From Butyrivibrio sp. AE2015 (lineage in GTDB: Bacteria; Bacillota; Clostridia; Lachnospirales; Lachnospiraceae): a stretch of DNA of 64,000 bases. Numbering within the stretch: position 1 is the first letter of the stretch; each line of letters opens with the position of its first letter. The stretch lies in NCBI RefSeq assembly GCF_000420825.1, contig NZ_ATVR01000003.1:147353-211352 (forward strand), in the 5' to 3' direction. The position numbers and the translations under genes are program-made. Under the pieces are notes generated by a model that saw only the letters and a list, made by a program, of their open reading frames with translations, made no database searches and had not been told where the DNA came from. This document shows, one piece after another, positions 1 to 9,206 of this stretch.

Positions 1-177
1 TATGTGTTCTCATATGACAATTTAGGCGATGCACTTGATAAGCTAAATAGATTGTTGACTGCTGATGATGAATGGTTTTCAAATGCAGCAAGGTGTTCTT
101 TCGAAAAAGCGCATGAAATGTATGATTCAAAACGAAGTGTTTCTAGGATAATAGATGAACTTAGTTATATATATTGA
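1..177 (+). CDS. Glycosyltransferase, C-terminal fragment (cut by window edge)
   Basis: The first frame is open from base 1 to a TGA at 175-177 and encodes 58 residues. The end resembles the tail of a GT4-type glycosyltransferase: a helix with 'DALDKLNRLL', then 'WFSNAARCSFEKAHEMY' and a final helix with 'IIDELSYIY', the usual arrangement after the GT-B donor domain. The start lies outside the window. The next gene follows almost immediately, so it belongs to the same polysaccharide operon. The family call rests on the C-terminal pattern and context only. Confidence 0.55.
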   Translation, partial: YVFSYDNLGDALDKLNRLLTADDEWFSNAARCSFEKAHEMYDSKRSVSRIIDELSYIY

Positions 178-191
178 GATGGAGAATTATT

Positions 192-1376
192 TTGGCAGAT
201 AATAGAGGTATAAATTATAAAAGAGTAGTTTTTACTACACATACATATTCACCATATAGTGATGGAGTATCTGTTGTAAATCATTATCTGGCAACTGGAT
301 TATCTAAAAAAGGATATAAAGTCGAAGTAATAACATATAAATCGGAATTGCTGAAAGAAACAGAGCTGTGTGAAAATGTTTTAGTACATAGGGTGGTTGA
401 AAAGAATAGACTCGATAAATATGTTGAGTATATTAAAAATAATGTGAAGAGCGATGATGTATTGATAAATGTGTGCATTCAGACTCCGACTACAGATTTA
501 TTATTAAAAGAATTGCAAAGCATCAAGTGCTACAAAAAAATATTATATACACATGGCACATATAGCTTTAGATGGAACAGTTCCGATTGGTCAAATTTGC
601 GAAGTATTGTGGCGAAAATATATCATAATATAATTTGGGGGAAATATTTTTTAGATAATAAGAAATATTTTAAAAAATATGATGCCATAACACAATTACA
701 TGCAAATGACGAAGGGAATGTTATTTTTGAAAGAATACTCGGCCTAAAAACATGTATTATAGAAAATGCTGCTGATGATGATTTCTTTACTGAAAATGAC
801 AATGTAGAAGTGCTTGGCAAATATGATTTATCTTGCGGATATTTATTGTGTGTAAATAATTTTGACGCAAGAAAAAATCAAGAAATGCTTATTCGATCTT
901 ATTATATGAGTAATACGCAAAAGGATTTAGTTCTTATAGGGTCGGAAGAAAATGAATATGTGGAAAAGCTGAGGAATTTAGATGAGCAACTTCAACAAAA
1001 GGCAATCGAAAAGGGAGATAGAAAACGAGTTATAATTTTGGCTAATAAAGTGCCTAGAAGCAGCATTTCAGCAATCGTAAAAAACGCAGGTATTTATTTA
1101 CTTGGTAGCACATTTGAAATGTTTCCTGTTTCGGTAATAGAAGCAATGGCAGCAGGGATACCGTTTGTTGCAACTGATGTTGGTGTTGTAAAGTATCTTC
1201 CAGGTGGTCTTGTAGTAAAAGTTAATGATAAGCGTGCTATGGCAAGAGAGATAGATAGATTATCAACTGATGAGAAACTGTATAACAAGCTATCATGTGA
1301 AGGCGTGAATTACGCCAGAATGAGAATGCAGATTTCAGATAAAGTTAATGATTTGGAAAAAATGTTTATTGAGTAA
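192..1376 (+). CDS. Glycosyltransferase family 4 (GT-B)
   Basis: Probably transfers a sugar from a nucleotide-sugar donor to a growing lipid-linked glycan at the inner membrane face. The N-terminal Rossmann domain starts 'RVVFTTHTYSPYSDGVS', typical of GT4 enzymes, and the C-terminal donor domain has an exact EX7E motif ('FEMFPVSVIE', about residues 309-317) followed by 'AMAAGIPFVATDVG'. I place the start at the TTG at 192 because GGAG at 181-184 lies 7 nt upstream; the frame is open back to a TTG at 174 that has no such site. About 395 residues is normal for the family. The acceptor and donor sugars cannot be read from sequence. Confidence 0.85.
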   Translation: MADNRGINYKRVVFTTHTYSPYSDGVSVVNHYLATGLSKKGYKVEVITYKSELLKETELCENVLVHRVVEKNRLDKYVEYIKNNVKSDDVLINVCIQTPTTDLLLKELQSIKCYKKILYTHGTYSFRWNSSDWSNLRSIVAKIYHNIIWGKYFLDNKKYFKKYDAITQLHANDEGNVIFERILGLKTCIIENAADDDFFTENDNVEVLGKYDLSCGYLLCVNNFDARKNQEMLIRSYYMSNTQKDLVLIGSEENEYVEKLRNLDEQLQQKAIEKGDRKRVIILANKVPRSSISAIVKNAGIYLLGSTFEMFPVSVIEAMAAGIPFVATDVGVVKYLPGGLVVKVNDKRAMAREIDRLSTDEKLYNKLSCEGVNYARMRMQISDKVNDLEKMFIE

Positions 1377-1459
1377 AATATTGATAGAAATAGTAAATAT
1401 GAAGTGAAATAGAATTATCAATAATTATTTTCATGTATCAAAACATAGAAAGAGGTAAA

Positions 1460-2491
1460 ATGGGAGAAGAATTGTTGAGTGTTATAGTTCCTATCTATAA
1501 TGTAGTAGAGTATTTGGATGCATGTATTCAGGGTATTATTTCATCTAGTTACGCCAATATAGAGGTGATATTAGTTGATGATGGCTCTACGGATGGATCT
1601 GGTGAGCTATGTGATAGATATGCAAGGGAAGATAACAGAATTAAAGTTATACATAAGGAGAATGGAGGGCTTGTTAGTGCCAGAAAGGCCGGGGTAGAAA
1701 TAGCTACTGGAAAGTGGACTAATTTCATTGATGGTGATGATTACATATTAAGTGATTACTACGAAAAAGTATTGCCTCACATGAGAGAGAATAATGTTGA
1801 AATGGTTGTTATTGGTTATACCTCAATTAATTTTGACGGAACCTTCGATGGGATAGGGAAAAGTAGTATACAAGAAGGTATATATTCTGTAGAAGACTAC
1901 GATAAATATCTTGATAATAACGGCGAGAAATTAGGTTTCATTTACGATGACAATAAAATATATATTACAGAGTACTTAAAAGAAGCTATTAAAGAAGTGA
2001 ATAATGATGTTATAAGAGCTGAGGATTTGAATCTAACTCTTTCATACATGAAATATTGCCGAAATTTTTATGTGGATAATTCGTCATTTGGTTATCAATG
2101 CGTAAAAAGAAAGACATCTATTACACATACGTATGATAAAGAAAGCATTAAACATACGGCTAACTATATAGCAAGTAGTTTGAAGCTTATTGAGGATAAG
2201 CTACATGATGAAAACTCAGAGAAATATAATAGGATGATTTACAATGCAGCTTTTAATATTGTAATGAGTGATTGCATAGGGTGTACATTCTATTACTATG
2301 GTAAGAAGCGAATATTGCAGATTGTAAAATATTTTAAGGATATGGCAAATAATGATGTCATACGTTCTCTTTTTGAAAACGGTGTGGAAAAGAATTATTT
2401 TTATGGGAATAGATATAGGTTTGCTTTATTGATGAGTAAAAAAGCATACTTCAGAGCTTTGATTATGAGAATTAGAAAACAGGTTCGATAA
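1460..2491 (+). CDS. Glycosyltransferase family 2 (GT-A)
   Basis: An inverting-type GT2 domain fills the first half: 'SVIVPIYN' near the start, 'LVDDGSTDGSG' (nucleotide-binding Asp pair) and 'DGDDY' (the DXD-like metal site). The second half is a less conserved helical acceptor region without clear membrane helices. The ATG at 1460 is preceded by AGAGG at 1451-1455; an ATG at 1433 in the same frame would add nine residues but has no ribosome binding site. It follows the GT4 gene by about 80 bp in the same direction and probably adds one sugar to the same repeat unit. Confidence 0.85.
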   Translation: MGEELLSVIVPIYNVVEYLDACIQGIISSSYANIEVILVDDGSTDGSGELCDRYAREDNRIKVIHKENGGLVSARKAGVEIATGKWTNFIDGDDYILSDYYEKVLPHMRENNVEMVVIGYTSINFDGTFDGIGKSSIQEGIYSVEDYDKYLDNNGEKLGFIYDDNKIYITEYLKEAIKEVNNDVIRAEDLNLTLSYMKYCRNFYVDNSSFGYQCVKRKTSITHTYDKESIKHTANYIASSLKLIEDKLHDENSEKYNRMIYNAAFNIVMSDCIGCTFYYYGKKRILQIVKYFKDMANNDVIRSLFENGVEKNYFYGNRYRFALLMSKKAYFRALIMRIRKQVR

Positions 2492-2513
2492 TTATTTTAA
2501 GAGGAGAGTAAGA

Positions 2514-3176
2514 ATGAAGATATTAGCAGTTGGAGCCCATTTAGATGATATTGAAATTGCATGTGGCGGCACATTAGCAAAGGCGCTCAAAAATGGTCAT
2601 GATGTAAAAACACTAATTATGAGCAAGTCCGGATATACTAATAAAGATGGAGCAGTTCAGAGAACTGATGAATCAGCAGTAAAAGAGGGAACGGAAGCAC
2701 TTAATATTCTGGGAGTTAGAGATATTGAAATACTTGATTTTGAAACTAAAGATATTCCATTTCATTCAAGTGTAGTCAATGCTATAGATGTGTGCATAAG
2801 CCAATATAATCCAGACATTATTTTTACGCATCATCCATTTGATACCCATCAAGCACATGTTGGTGTAAGTAATGCTACTATAGCAGCAGCAAGAAGAAAA
2901 AATACCATTTTTTTCTATGAGCCGATATCTCCATCTGGAAGATCATATGTTGCGTTTAGACCTCAGCTATATATCCCAATTGAGGACACAATCAATCAAA
3001 AACTAGATGCGCTAAGGGCCCATAAGACTGAATATCATAAATTTGGTAAAGAAGATTGGATAGAGGGGGTTAATGCTAGATGTGGATTTAGAGGATATGA
3101 GATGGGAAAGAAATTTGCTGAGGCTTTTGAAATATTACGATTAGAAATGAGTTTTTCGGAGGATATGTTATTGTGA
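2514..3176 (+). CDS. PIG-L/LmbE family deacetylase
   Basis: Zn-dependent N-deacetylase of the PIG-L/LmbE family, which removes acetyl groups from GlcNAc-type substrates. The metal site is visible as 'AHLDDIE' (residues 8-14; the usual form is AHPDDE, so the Pro is Leu here) and 'HHPFDTHQAH' (106-115). Length 220 residues is normal. The stop codon overlaps the GTG start of the next gene, so the two are probably translationally coupled. In this setting it may deacetylate an amino sugar within the glycan or a sugar precursor; the exact substrate is inference. Confidence 0.85.
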   Translation: MKILAVGAHLDDIEIACGGTLAKALKNGHDVKTLIMSKSGYTNKDGAVQRTDESAVKEGTEALNILGVRDIEILDFETKDIPFHSSVVNAIDVCISQYNPDIIFTHHPFDTHQAHVGVSNATIAAARRKNTIFFYEPISPSGRSYVAFRPQLYIPIEDTINQKLDALRAHKTEYHKFGKEDWIEGVNARCGFRGYEMGKKFAEAFEILRLEMSFSEDMLL

Positions 3177-3886
3177 TTATTACTATACATCAACCAGAGC
3201 ATTTACCTTGGCTTGGATTTTTGAATAAAGCAGCTAAAGCAGATTTGTTTGTAATTCTTGATAGTGTACAGTTTGAAAAGAATTATTTTCAAAATAGGAA
3301 TAGAATACTAGGAACAAATGGCGTTCAATGGATAGGAATACCAGTAAGCTTGTCAGGGCATATGAATGCTTCAATTGCCGAAACCCTTATTTCGAACGTC
3401 GACAAAAAATGGCGCGAAAAATATTTGAGAACAATTCAAATGAGTTATAGTAAGTATCCATATTTTAATGAAGTATATCCTTTGATTGAAGAAAGCATAG
3501 GCATTGAGACAGATCATTTCAGTGACATAAATATTGCTATTATTGAAAAACTTTTCGATAAACTCGAAATTAAGTGCGATATTGTTCTCTCTTCGAAATT
3601 AAATGTTGAGGGACTAAAGTCGGATCTTATATTGGATATATGCAAAAAGACAAATGCTGATGCTTATATTGCAGGTCCATTTGGCAGAGATTATCTTAAT
3701 TTATCTGATTTCAATAATGAGCGAATTAAAGTGTATTATAACGATTATGAGCATCCAGTATATGAGCAGAAACGAAGTAATGAATTTATAAGCCATTTAT
3801 CTGGGATAGATTTGTTTATGAATGTAGGTTTTATTGAAGGGAAGAAAATAATGATGCAAGGTAACGAAGGACTAAGTGAAGAATAA
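3173..3886 (+). CDS. WbqC-like family protein
   Basis: Recognised by the WbqC-family opening 'IITIHQPEHLPWLGF' and the following 'FVILDSVQFEKNYFQNRNRI', conserved in proteins of O-antigen and capsule loci. The biochemical role of the family is poorly defined; many members sit next to aminotransferases or PIG-L proteins in pathways for modified sugars. The start is a GTG at 3173 overlapping the previous TGA, with GGAGG at 3158-3162, 10 nt upstream. At 237 residues it is full length. The tight pairing with the deacetylase suggests that both act on one sugar. Confidence 0.8.
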   Translation: MIITIHQPEHLPWLGFLNKAAKADLFVILDSVQFEKNYFQNRNRILGTNGVQWIGIPVSLSGHMNASIAETLISNVDKKWREKYLRTIQMSYSKYPYFNEVYPLIEESIGIETDHFSDINIAIIEKLFDKLEIKCDIVLSSKLNVEGLKSDLILDICKKTNADAYIAGPFGRDYLNLSDFNNERIKVYYNDYEHPVYEQKRSNEFISHLSGIDLFMNVGFIEGKKIMMQGNEGLSEE

Positions 3887-3913
3887 AAGAAGCTTAGTTA
3901 TTGAAAGGTAGAT

Positions 3914-4945
3914 ATGCTGAATGCTACATTATCAATAATTGTTCCAATATTCAATGGTGAAAAAACTTTAGAAAAATGTATAAAAAAAATACTAGGTCAG
4001 GTTGATGAAGGAACTGAAATAATACTGGTTGATGATGGTTCCACAGATAGGACGGGTGAGATTTGTCAAAAACTGTCAAATGCTGATAAAAGGGTAGTTA
4101 TCATTAAAAAGGAAAATGGCGGTGTTTCCAGCGCTAGAAATTCAGGCATCGAAGCTGCTTCTGGGAAATATATAATGTTTATTGACTGCGATGATTTTTT
4201 AGAAGACGGCTATTTTGATGCTTTCCTAAAAATGGAGAAACTAATTGATGAAGGCGTGATAGTTTTGACTAAAATCAAAACGCATTATATGGAATCAAAA
4301 TCAGTAGTTGTTGAAGGGATGGATTTTGACGCGGATAAAAAGTTGAGCCTTAATTGTATCGTAGATATTTGGAATGAGCATCTGTGGAACGCTCCGGTTA
4401 ACAAAATCTATTTGCGCAAGGTATTACGTGATAACTGTATACGATATGATTGTAATATAAAGATGGGTGAGGATTGGCTTTTTAACAATGCATATATTAG
4501 GGCATTAAAGCCAAAAGGATTTTATATTATAGGCGATGTGTCATATGATTATTATTTCGATGAAAACCCGTGGCGGCATTGCACTCCAGAGGATTTCTAT
4601 GAAAATAATAAGAGACAAGTAGAAGACTTCTTGTATACTTTGAAGGAGCTTAACATTGACAAGCATGAAGTGGATAAGTTTGAGAAGAGAGATTTAGATT
4701 TTACAATTGTAGAATTAAAACGAATAGCGAGAAACCATACTAAAAAAGTGCAGGAAAGAATAGAAGCAATCAATGTGCTTTTGGATAGAGAGAGGGTTCC
4801 AAGCAAAATTATAAAGAATAAGTCCTTGTTAAAGAAGGATGAAGTTATTGAGTTTATTTTAGGAAATGCGATAGTTATAGTTATATGGGAAGTGATACGT
4901 GAAAAATTAGGACTTATAAAAGCCGGAATACGTGGAGGAAAATGA
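3914..4945 (+). CDS. Glycosyltransferase family 2 (GT-A)
   Basis: GT2 catalytic domain at the N-terminus: 'SIIVPIFNGEKTLEKC', 'ILVDDGSTDRTGEIC', 'NGGVSSARNSGIE' and 'DCDDF' at the metal site. The C-terminal half is helical and basic ('RIARNHTKKVQERIEAI'). Length 343 residues is normal. The next gene starts at the base after its stop codon, so they are co-translated. Which sugar it transfers cannot be told. Confidence 0.85.
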   Translation: MLNATLSIIVPIFNGEKTLEKCIKKILGQVDEGTEIILVDDGSTDRTGEICQKLSNADKRVVIIKKENGGVSSARNSGIEAASGKYIMFIDCDDFLEDGYFDAFLKMEKLIDEGVIVLTKIKTHYMESKSVVVEGMDFDADKKLSLNCIVDIWNEHLWNAPVNKIYLRKVLRDNCIRYDCNIKMGEDWLFNNAYIRALKPKGFYIIGDVSYDYYFDENPWRHCTPEDFYENNKRQVEDFLYTLKELNIDKHEVDKFEKRDLDFTIVELKRIARNHTKKVQERIEAINVLLDRERVPSKIIKNKSLLKKDEVIEFILGNAIVIVIWEVIREKLGLIKAGIRGGK

Positions 4946-5908
4946 TTGTATAGAGATGCATTAATATCCGTAATTGTTCCTATCTATAATGTTGAGAAAT
5001 ATCTTGAGAAATGTATTTATTCTATTACTAATCAAACGTATAAAAATTTGGAAATAATACTAGTCAATGATGGTAGCACAGATAACTGTTCTACCATCAT
5101 TGACAGTTTTATTAAATTAGATAATAGAATTAAATATTTTTTTCAAGAAAACGCAGGATTATCTGCCGCTAGGAATACTGGAATTGAAAATGCTAGTGGC
5201 GATTATTATCTGTTTATAGATAGTGATGACTATATTCATCCTCGAATGGTAGAGATTTTATACAATAATTTAAAAGAGTATAATGCTGATATTTCAATAT
5301 GTGACCTTCATTGGATAGAAGAAGGGGAATCCGTCGGTGAATATGTAGATAATAATCCTATGGTATATTCAGGTAAAGACGTACTTAGAAAACTAATAGG
5401 AGATGATTTAATCTCGGTAGTTGCTTGGAATAAATTGTATAAGAAAGAAATTTTTGAGGAAATCAGATATCCTGTAGGACGCATTCATGAAGATGAGTTT
5501 GTAATACATAGAATTTTAGCAAAATGCCATAAGAGTGTATATACTGATGCAAAACTATACTTTTATATAAAAAGAAAAGGATCGATTGTAAGCACTCAAT
5601 CATCTAAAAGCCTTGGAGATGGATTTTTAGCGTTTTGTGAAAGATTTGTATGGGCTTTTCCTAAAAAAGATAAGGTGTTTACTGATTGGTGTTTTGATGT
5701 TATGTTGAATGAAGCAAATTATATAATCTATAAAACTAATACTGATGAACATGAAGTTTTAGTTAGAAATGTAAAAAAAATGATTGAGCAAATTTTGAAG
5801 GACTTACCTTTTTCTACGCATATTACATGGAGAAAGATAATAGTAGGAAAAGTTTGGATTAGGAATCCTAAAAAAGGGAATAGCTTAAGACGATATTTAC
5901 ACTGTTAA
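4946..5908 (+). CDS. Glycosyltransferase family 2 (GT-A)
   Basis: GT2 domain with 'ISVIVPIYNVEKYLEKC', 'ILVNDGSTDNCS', 'AGLSAARNTGIENA' and 'DSDDY'; then a segment 'VAWNKLYKKEIFEEIRYP', common in capsule GT2 enzymes where the region after the GT-A core contacts acceptor. The start is a TTG at 4946 directly after the preceding TGA, supported by GGAGG at 4934-4938, 7 nt upstream. It is 320 residues long. It is the last transferase before the exporter genes. Confidence 0.85.
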   Translation: MYRDALISVIVPIYNVEKYLEKCIYSITNQTYKNLEIILVNDGSTDNCSTIIDSFIKLDNRIKYFFQENAGLSAARNTGIENASGDYYLFIDSDDYIHPRMVEILYNNLKEYNADISICDLHWIEEGESVGEYVDNNPMVYSGKDVLRKLIGDDLISVVAWNKLYKKEIFEEIRYPVGRIHEDEFVIHRILAKCHKSVYTDAKLYFYIKRKGSIVSTQSSKSLGDGFLAFCERFVWAFPKKDKVFTDWCFDVMLNEANYIIYKTNTDEHEVLVRNVKKMIEQILKDLPFSTHITWRKIIVGKVWIRNPKKGNSLRRYLHC

Positions 5909-5911
5909 ATA

Positions 5912-5940
5912 TATTAGAAGCTTTAAGTTACTGTTATAAT
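5912..5940 (+). promoter_or_regulatory. Possible promoter for the exporter genes
   Basis: A perfect TATAAT at 5935-5940 lies about 60 bp before the permease start. The matching -35 position (5912-5917, TATTAG, 17 bp spacer) is poor, so an activator or read-through from the genes upstream may matter more. Weak call. Confidence 0.25.
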
Positions 5941-6001
5941 AAATATAAAATGCTAATAGAGGAAATGTGTTAACATATAAAAGTTCAGAAGGAAAGATTA
6001 G

Positions 6002-6850
6002 ATGCAAAAAAATGATAAATGGGATATTGATATTACGCCTAGAAGAAAATGGTATGAGCTTAGGCTCAAAGAAGTATATAGTTATAGGGATTTGATATGG
6101 CTCCTTGTAAAAAGGAGCTTTTCTGCGCAATATAAGCAGACTGTTTTAGGACCGCTTTGGTTCATAATTAATCCTCTTATTTCATCGTTTATTTCAACTT
6201 TAGTATTTGGAAATATTGCGGGAATTGAATCTGATGGAGTTCCATATTTCCTCTTTTATTTATGTGGTTATACTTTATGGAACTACTTTTCAACATGTGT
6301 AAATCAGACATCGACAACATTTACTACAAATGCCAATATCATGGGAAAAGTGTATTTTCCTAGATTAACTATGCCTATTTCATCAGTTATATTTTCAGCT
6401 TTGAATATGATAATCATTTTCTTTTTGTCGATTATAGCGATGATCGTTTATAGGATCCAGGGATTTGAGATTCACACTACTGCAATGATATGGATTATTC
6501 CACTTCTTATGCTGCAGACTGCAGTACTTGGACTGGGAGTTGGTATTATCATTTCTTCTCTTACGACCAAGTATAGGGATTTAACAATACTTGTTGGATT
6601 TGGTATCCAGCTTTGGATGTACATTACACCTGTAGTATATCCTATGACTGCTGTTAAGGGATCACTTAAAACTATTATTTTATTGAATCCTATGTCAGCT
6701 GTTATACAGAATTATAAGTATGCGCTTTTAGGTATAGGAACATTTGAGCCGTTATACTGGCTCATCAGTGTTATTATGACTGGCGTTCTGTTCCTTCTTG
6801 GAGTTCTTTTGTTCAATAATGTAGAGCAGACATTCATGGATACTGTCTGA
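6002..6850 (+). CDS. wzm: Polysaccharide ABC transporter permease (Wzm type)
   Basis: ABC-2 type permease of 282 residues with about six hydrophobic helices, opening with the amphipathic 'YSYRDLIWLLVKRSFSAQYKQTVLGPLWFI' region diagnostic of Wzm/TagG/KpsM exporters. The helices cover roughly residues 50-120 and 140-275, ending 'GVLLFNNVEQTFMDTV'. With the ATP-binding protein downstream it should form the channel that exports the completed glycan across the membrane. This implies an ABC-transporter-dependent pathway in this locus, in contrast with the Wzx/Wzy pathway of the later cluster. AGAAGGAAAG precedes the ATG. Confidence 0.9.
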   Translation: MQKNDKWDIDITPRRKWYELRLKEVYSYRDLIWLLVKRSFSAQYKQTVLGPLWFIINPLISSFISTLVFGNIAGIESDGVPYFLFYLCGYTLWNYFSTCVNQTSTTFTTNANIMGKVYFPRLTMPISSVIFSALNMIIIFFLSIIAMIVYRIQGFEIHTTAMIWIIPLLMLQTAVLGLGVGIIISSLTTKYRDLTILVGFGIQLWMYITPVVYPMTAVKGSLKTIILLNPMSAVIQNYKYALLGIGTFEPLYWLISVIMTGVLFLLGVLLFNNVEQTFMDTV

Positions 6851-6878
6851 TAAGTATAATAGAGTTAAAGGATGTAAA

Positions 6879-8144
6879 ATGTCAGATACAGCGATTAAGA
6901 TAGAAAACTTAAAAAAACAGTATACACTCGGTGCTATTGGTGGAAAGACTCTTTCTGCGGATCTTAACATGTGGTGGGCAAAAGTCAGAGGAAAAGAAAA
7001 TCCATATGCCAAGATTGGTGAAGATACCAGTAATTATGGTCAGAAGTTTTACGCATTAAATGGAATCAATCTGGAGATAAAAAAAGGTGAAGCAGTCGGT
7101 ATAATTGGAACCAATGGTGCAGGAAAGTCCACTCTTTTAAAGCTTCTCTCAAGAGTTACAGCTCCTACTGAAGGTAGAATACGTATAAACGGAAGAATAA
7201 CATCTATGCTTGAGGTTGGGACAGGATTTCATCCTGAACTTACTGGCCGAGAGAATATCTATATGAATGGTGCTATTCTTGGAATGACAAAGGCAGAGAT
7301 TGACTCCAAAATGGAGGATATAATTGAATTCTCTGAGTGTAGACAGTTTATTGATACACCTGTTAAGAGATATTCTTCAGGAATGTATGTTAAGCTTGCT
7401 TTTTCAGTGGCAGCACATCTGGATTCTGATATTATGATCATGGATGAAGTACTTGCAGTTGGTGATATGAAGTTCCAACAGAAGTGCCTTGGAAAAATGG
7501 ATGATGCAGCTCACGGTGAGGGAAAAACTATCCTTTATGTAAGCCACAATATGACAACGATTAGGCAGTTATGTTCCAGATGTATAGTGCTCAGTCATGG
7601 AACAGTAATATTTGATGGCGATGTTGAGAGCGCAATCGAAGTTTACATGGGTGAGAACAAGGTTTCTAATGCAGAAACAGAAATAGCGAAAGTAAAGAGA
7701 GCTCCTGAGTTTTCTGACCATAAAGTAACCATGACAAAACTGACAGTAGATAATGATCAGGGACAGTACATGGTTGGGGATGTGATAAAAGGGAAGCTTT
7801 TTGTTGATTCTCCGGAAACTATAGATGATGTTCATCTGAGAATCATAGTTAAGCATGCAGATGGAACTCCGATAACCATGTCTACAAGCAGCTCTACAGT
7901 TTCTTTTAACAAGGGCGAGAATGATATTGATTTTGTACTTGATACATCAATGCTTGCTCCCGGTAGATACAATCTTGGTTTTGTAGTATATAACGTTAAT
8001 GAGTACGGTACAGATCAGACCCTTGATGGTGTTCATTCTGTATATGTGTTCCAGGTATCTGGTGGCGATGGCTTCAATAACAATATGGAATGGAAAAATA
8101 AGTATTGGGGCTATGTGCTTGGAAAAGAACTTGAAGTTAAATAA
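6879..8144 (+). CDS. wzt: Polysaccharide ABC transporter ATP-binding protein with C-terminal Wzt domain
   Basis: The ATPase partner of the exporter. Walker A 'GTNGAGKST' at residues 77-85, signature 'YSSGM' at 165-169, Walker B 'DIMIMDE' at 184-190 and the H-loop His at about 223 are all present. Residues from about 270 to 421 form an extra beta-rich domain matching the Wzt C-terminal carbohydrate-recognition domain, which in O9a-type systems reads the glycan end group. The loop between the N-terminal strands is long (about residues 20-55), typical of Wzt/TagH proteins. It is 28 bp after the permease. The end-group specificity is unknown. Confidence 0.92.
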   Translation: MSDTAIKIENLKKQYTLGAIGGKTLSADLNMWWAKVRGKENPYAKIGEDTSNYGQKFYALNGINLEIKKGEAVGIIGTNGAGKSTLLKLLSRVTAPTEGRIRINGRITSMLEVGTGFHPELTGRENIYMNGAILGMTKAEIDSKMEDIIEFSECRQFIDTPVKRYSSGMYVKLAFSVAAHLDSDIMIMDEVLAVGDMKFQQKCLGKMDDAAHGEGKTILYVSHNMTTIRQLCSRCIVLSHGTVIFDGDVESAIEVYMGENKVSNAETEIAKVKRAPEFSDHKVTMTKLTVDNDQGQYMVGDVIKGKLFVDSPETIDDVHLRIIVKHADGTPITMSTSSSTVSFNKGENDIDFVLDTSMLAPGRYNLGFVVYNVNEYGTDQTLDGVHSVYVFQVSGGDGFNNNMEWKNKYWGYVLGKELEVK

Positions 8145-8156
8145 TTGGTGTTTATT

Positions 8157-9206
8157 ATGGGAAAAATAAAAAGATATTTAGATTGCCATATTCCGATAAC
8201 TACTTGTAATCTGAAATGCAGTTATTGTTATATAGCACAGTTGGATCAATTTCAAAATGTTAAGCCGAAAGTTTTTCACACTTTAGATGTGGAAAAAAAG
8301 GCATTTTCTCAGGAAAGACTAGGCGGGCCCTGCCTTGTAAACCTATGTGCAGGTGGTGAGACGCTTCTTTATCCTGATATTGCTGGTCTTGTAAGAGTGA
8401 TTTTGGAGAATGGTCATTATGTAATGATTGTCACAAATGGTCTTCTTACCCATAAGATAGAAGAGCTTCTTGAGATAGATTATGAACTTAGGAAAAGAAT
8501 CTTCTTTAAGTTCTCATATCATTACGTAGAGCTTAAAAGACTTAATTTATTTGAACAGTACTTTGAGAATATAAATAAAGTCAGACGTGCAGGAGCTTCT
8601 TTTACATGTGAGCTTACGCCCTGTGACGAAGAGATTGAATATATAGATGATATAAAGAAAAGGTGCATGGATAACCTTGGGGCTTGGCCGCATGTTACTA
8701 TTGCCAGATCTGATATTGACCCAGACCACAGAATACCTCACCTTTCAAATCTTTCTTTTGAGGATTATATAAACACTTGGAAAGTATTTGATTCAAACCT
8801 TTTTAATGAAAAGATTAAGTTCTTTTATGAAAAGAGAACCGAATTTTGTTATGCCGGTGATTGGAGTCTTTTTGTTGATCTTGAAACAGGAAGCATTACG
8901 CCATGTAATTGTGGAAAACGGCTGGGTGACTTCTATGACTTTAGTAAACCAATTAAGTTTAGGGCTATAGGTAACCACTGTAGTTTAGCTCATTGTTTTA
9001 ACGGACATAGTTGGCTGTCTCTTGGTGATATTCCAGAGTTTGATATTAAGAACTATGCTGAACTCAGAAACCGCAAATGCGCAGATGGCACAGAATGGCT
9101 TAATCCAACTATTAAGGAAGCATTTAGTTCAAAATTGGTAGAGCAGAATGAAGAATATAGTGAACTCAAGAAAAAAATCACTAATTTTTGTTATAGGTTT
9201 TATTAG
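8157..9206 (+). CDS. Radical SAM protein
   Basis: The N-terminal 'CNLKCSYCY' is the CX3CX2C motif that holds the SAM-cleaving 4Fe-4S cluster, followed by 'CAGGETLLYPDI' (GGE SAM-binding motif). The C-terminal third is rich in cysteines ('PCNCGKR', 'CSLAHC', 'RKC'), suggesting a second Fe-S cluster as in SPASM/twitch proteins. I prefer the ATG at 8157, because the preceding in-frame TTG at 8145 abuts the wzt stop and has no binding site. About 349 residues. The substrate is unknown; the context suggests a glycan or lipid-carrier modification. The next gene starts inside its 3' end. Confidence 0.8.
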   Translation: MGKIKRYLDCHIPITTCNLKCSYCYIAQLDQFQNVKPKVFHTLDVEKKAFSQERLGGPCLVNLCAGGETLLYPDIAGLVRVILENGHYVMIVTNGLLTHKIEELLEIDYELRKRIFFKFSYHYVELKRLNLFEQYFENINKVRRAGASFTCELTPCDEEIEYIDDIKKRCMDNLGAWPHVTIARSDIDPDHRIPHLSNLSFEDYINTWKVFDSNLFNEKIKFFYEKRTEFCYAGDWSLFVDLETGSITPCNCGKRLGDFYDFSKPIKFRAIGNHCSLAHCFNGHSWLSLGDIPEFDIKNYAELRNRKCADGTEWLNPTIKEAFSSKLVEQNEEYSELKKKITNFCYRFY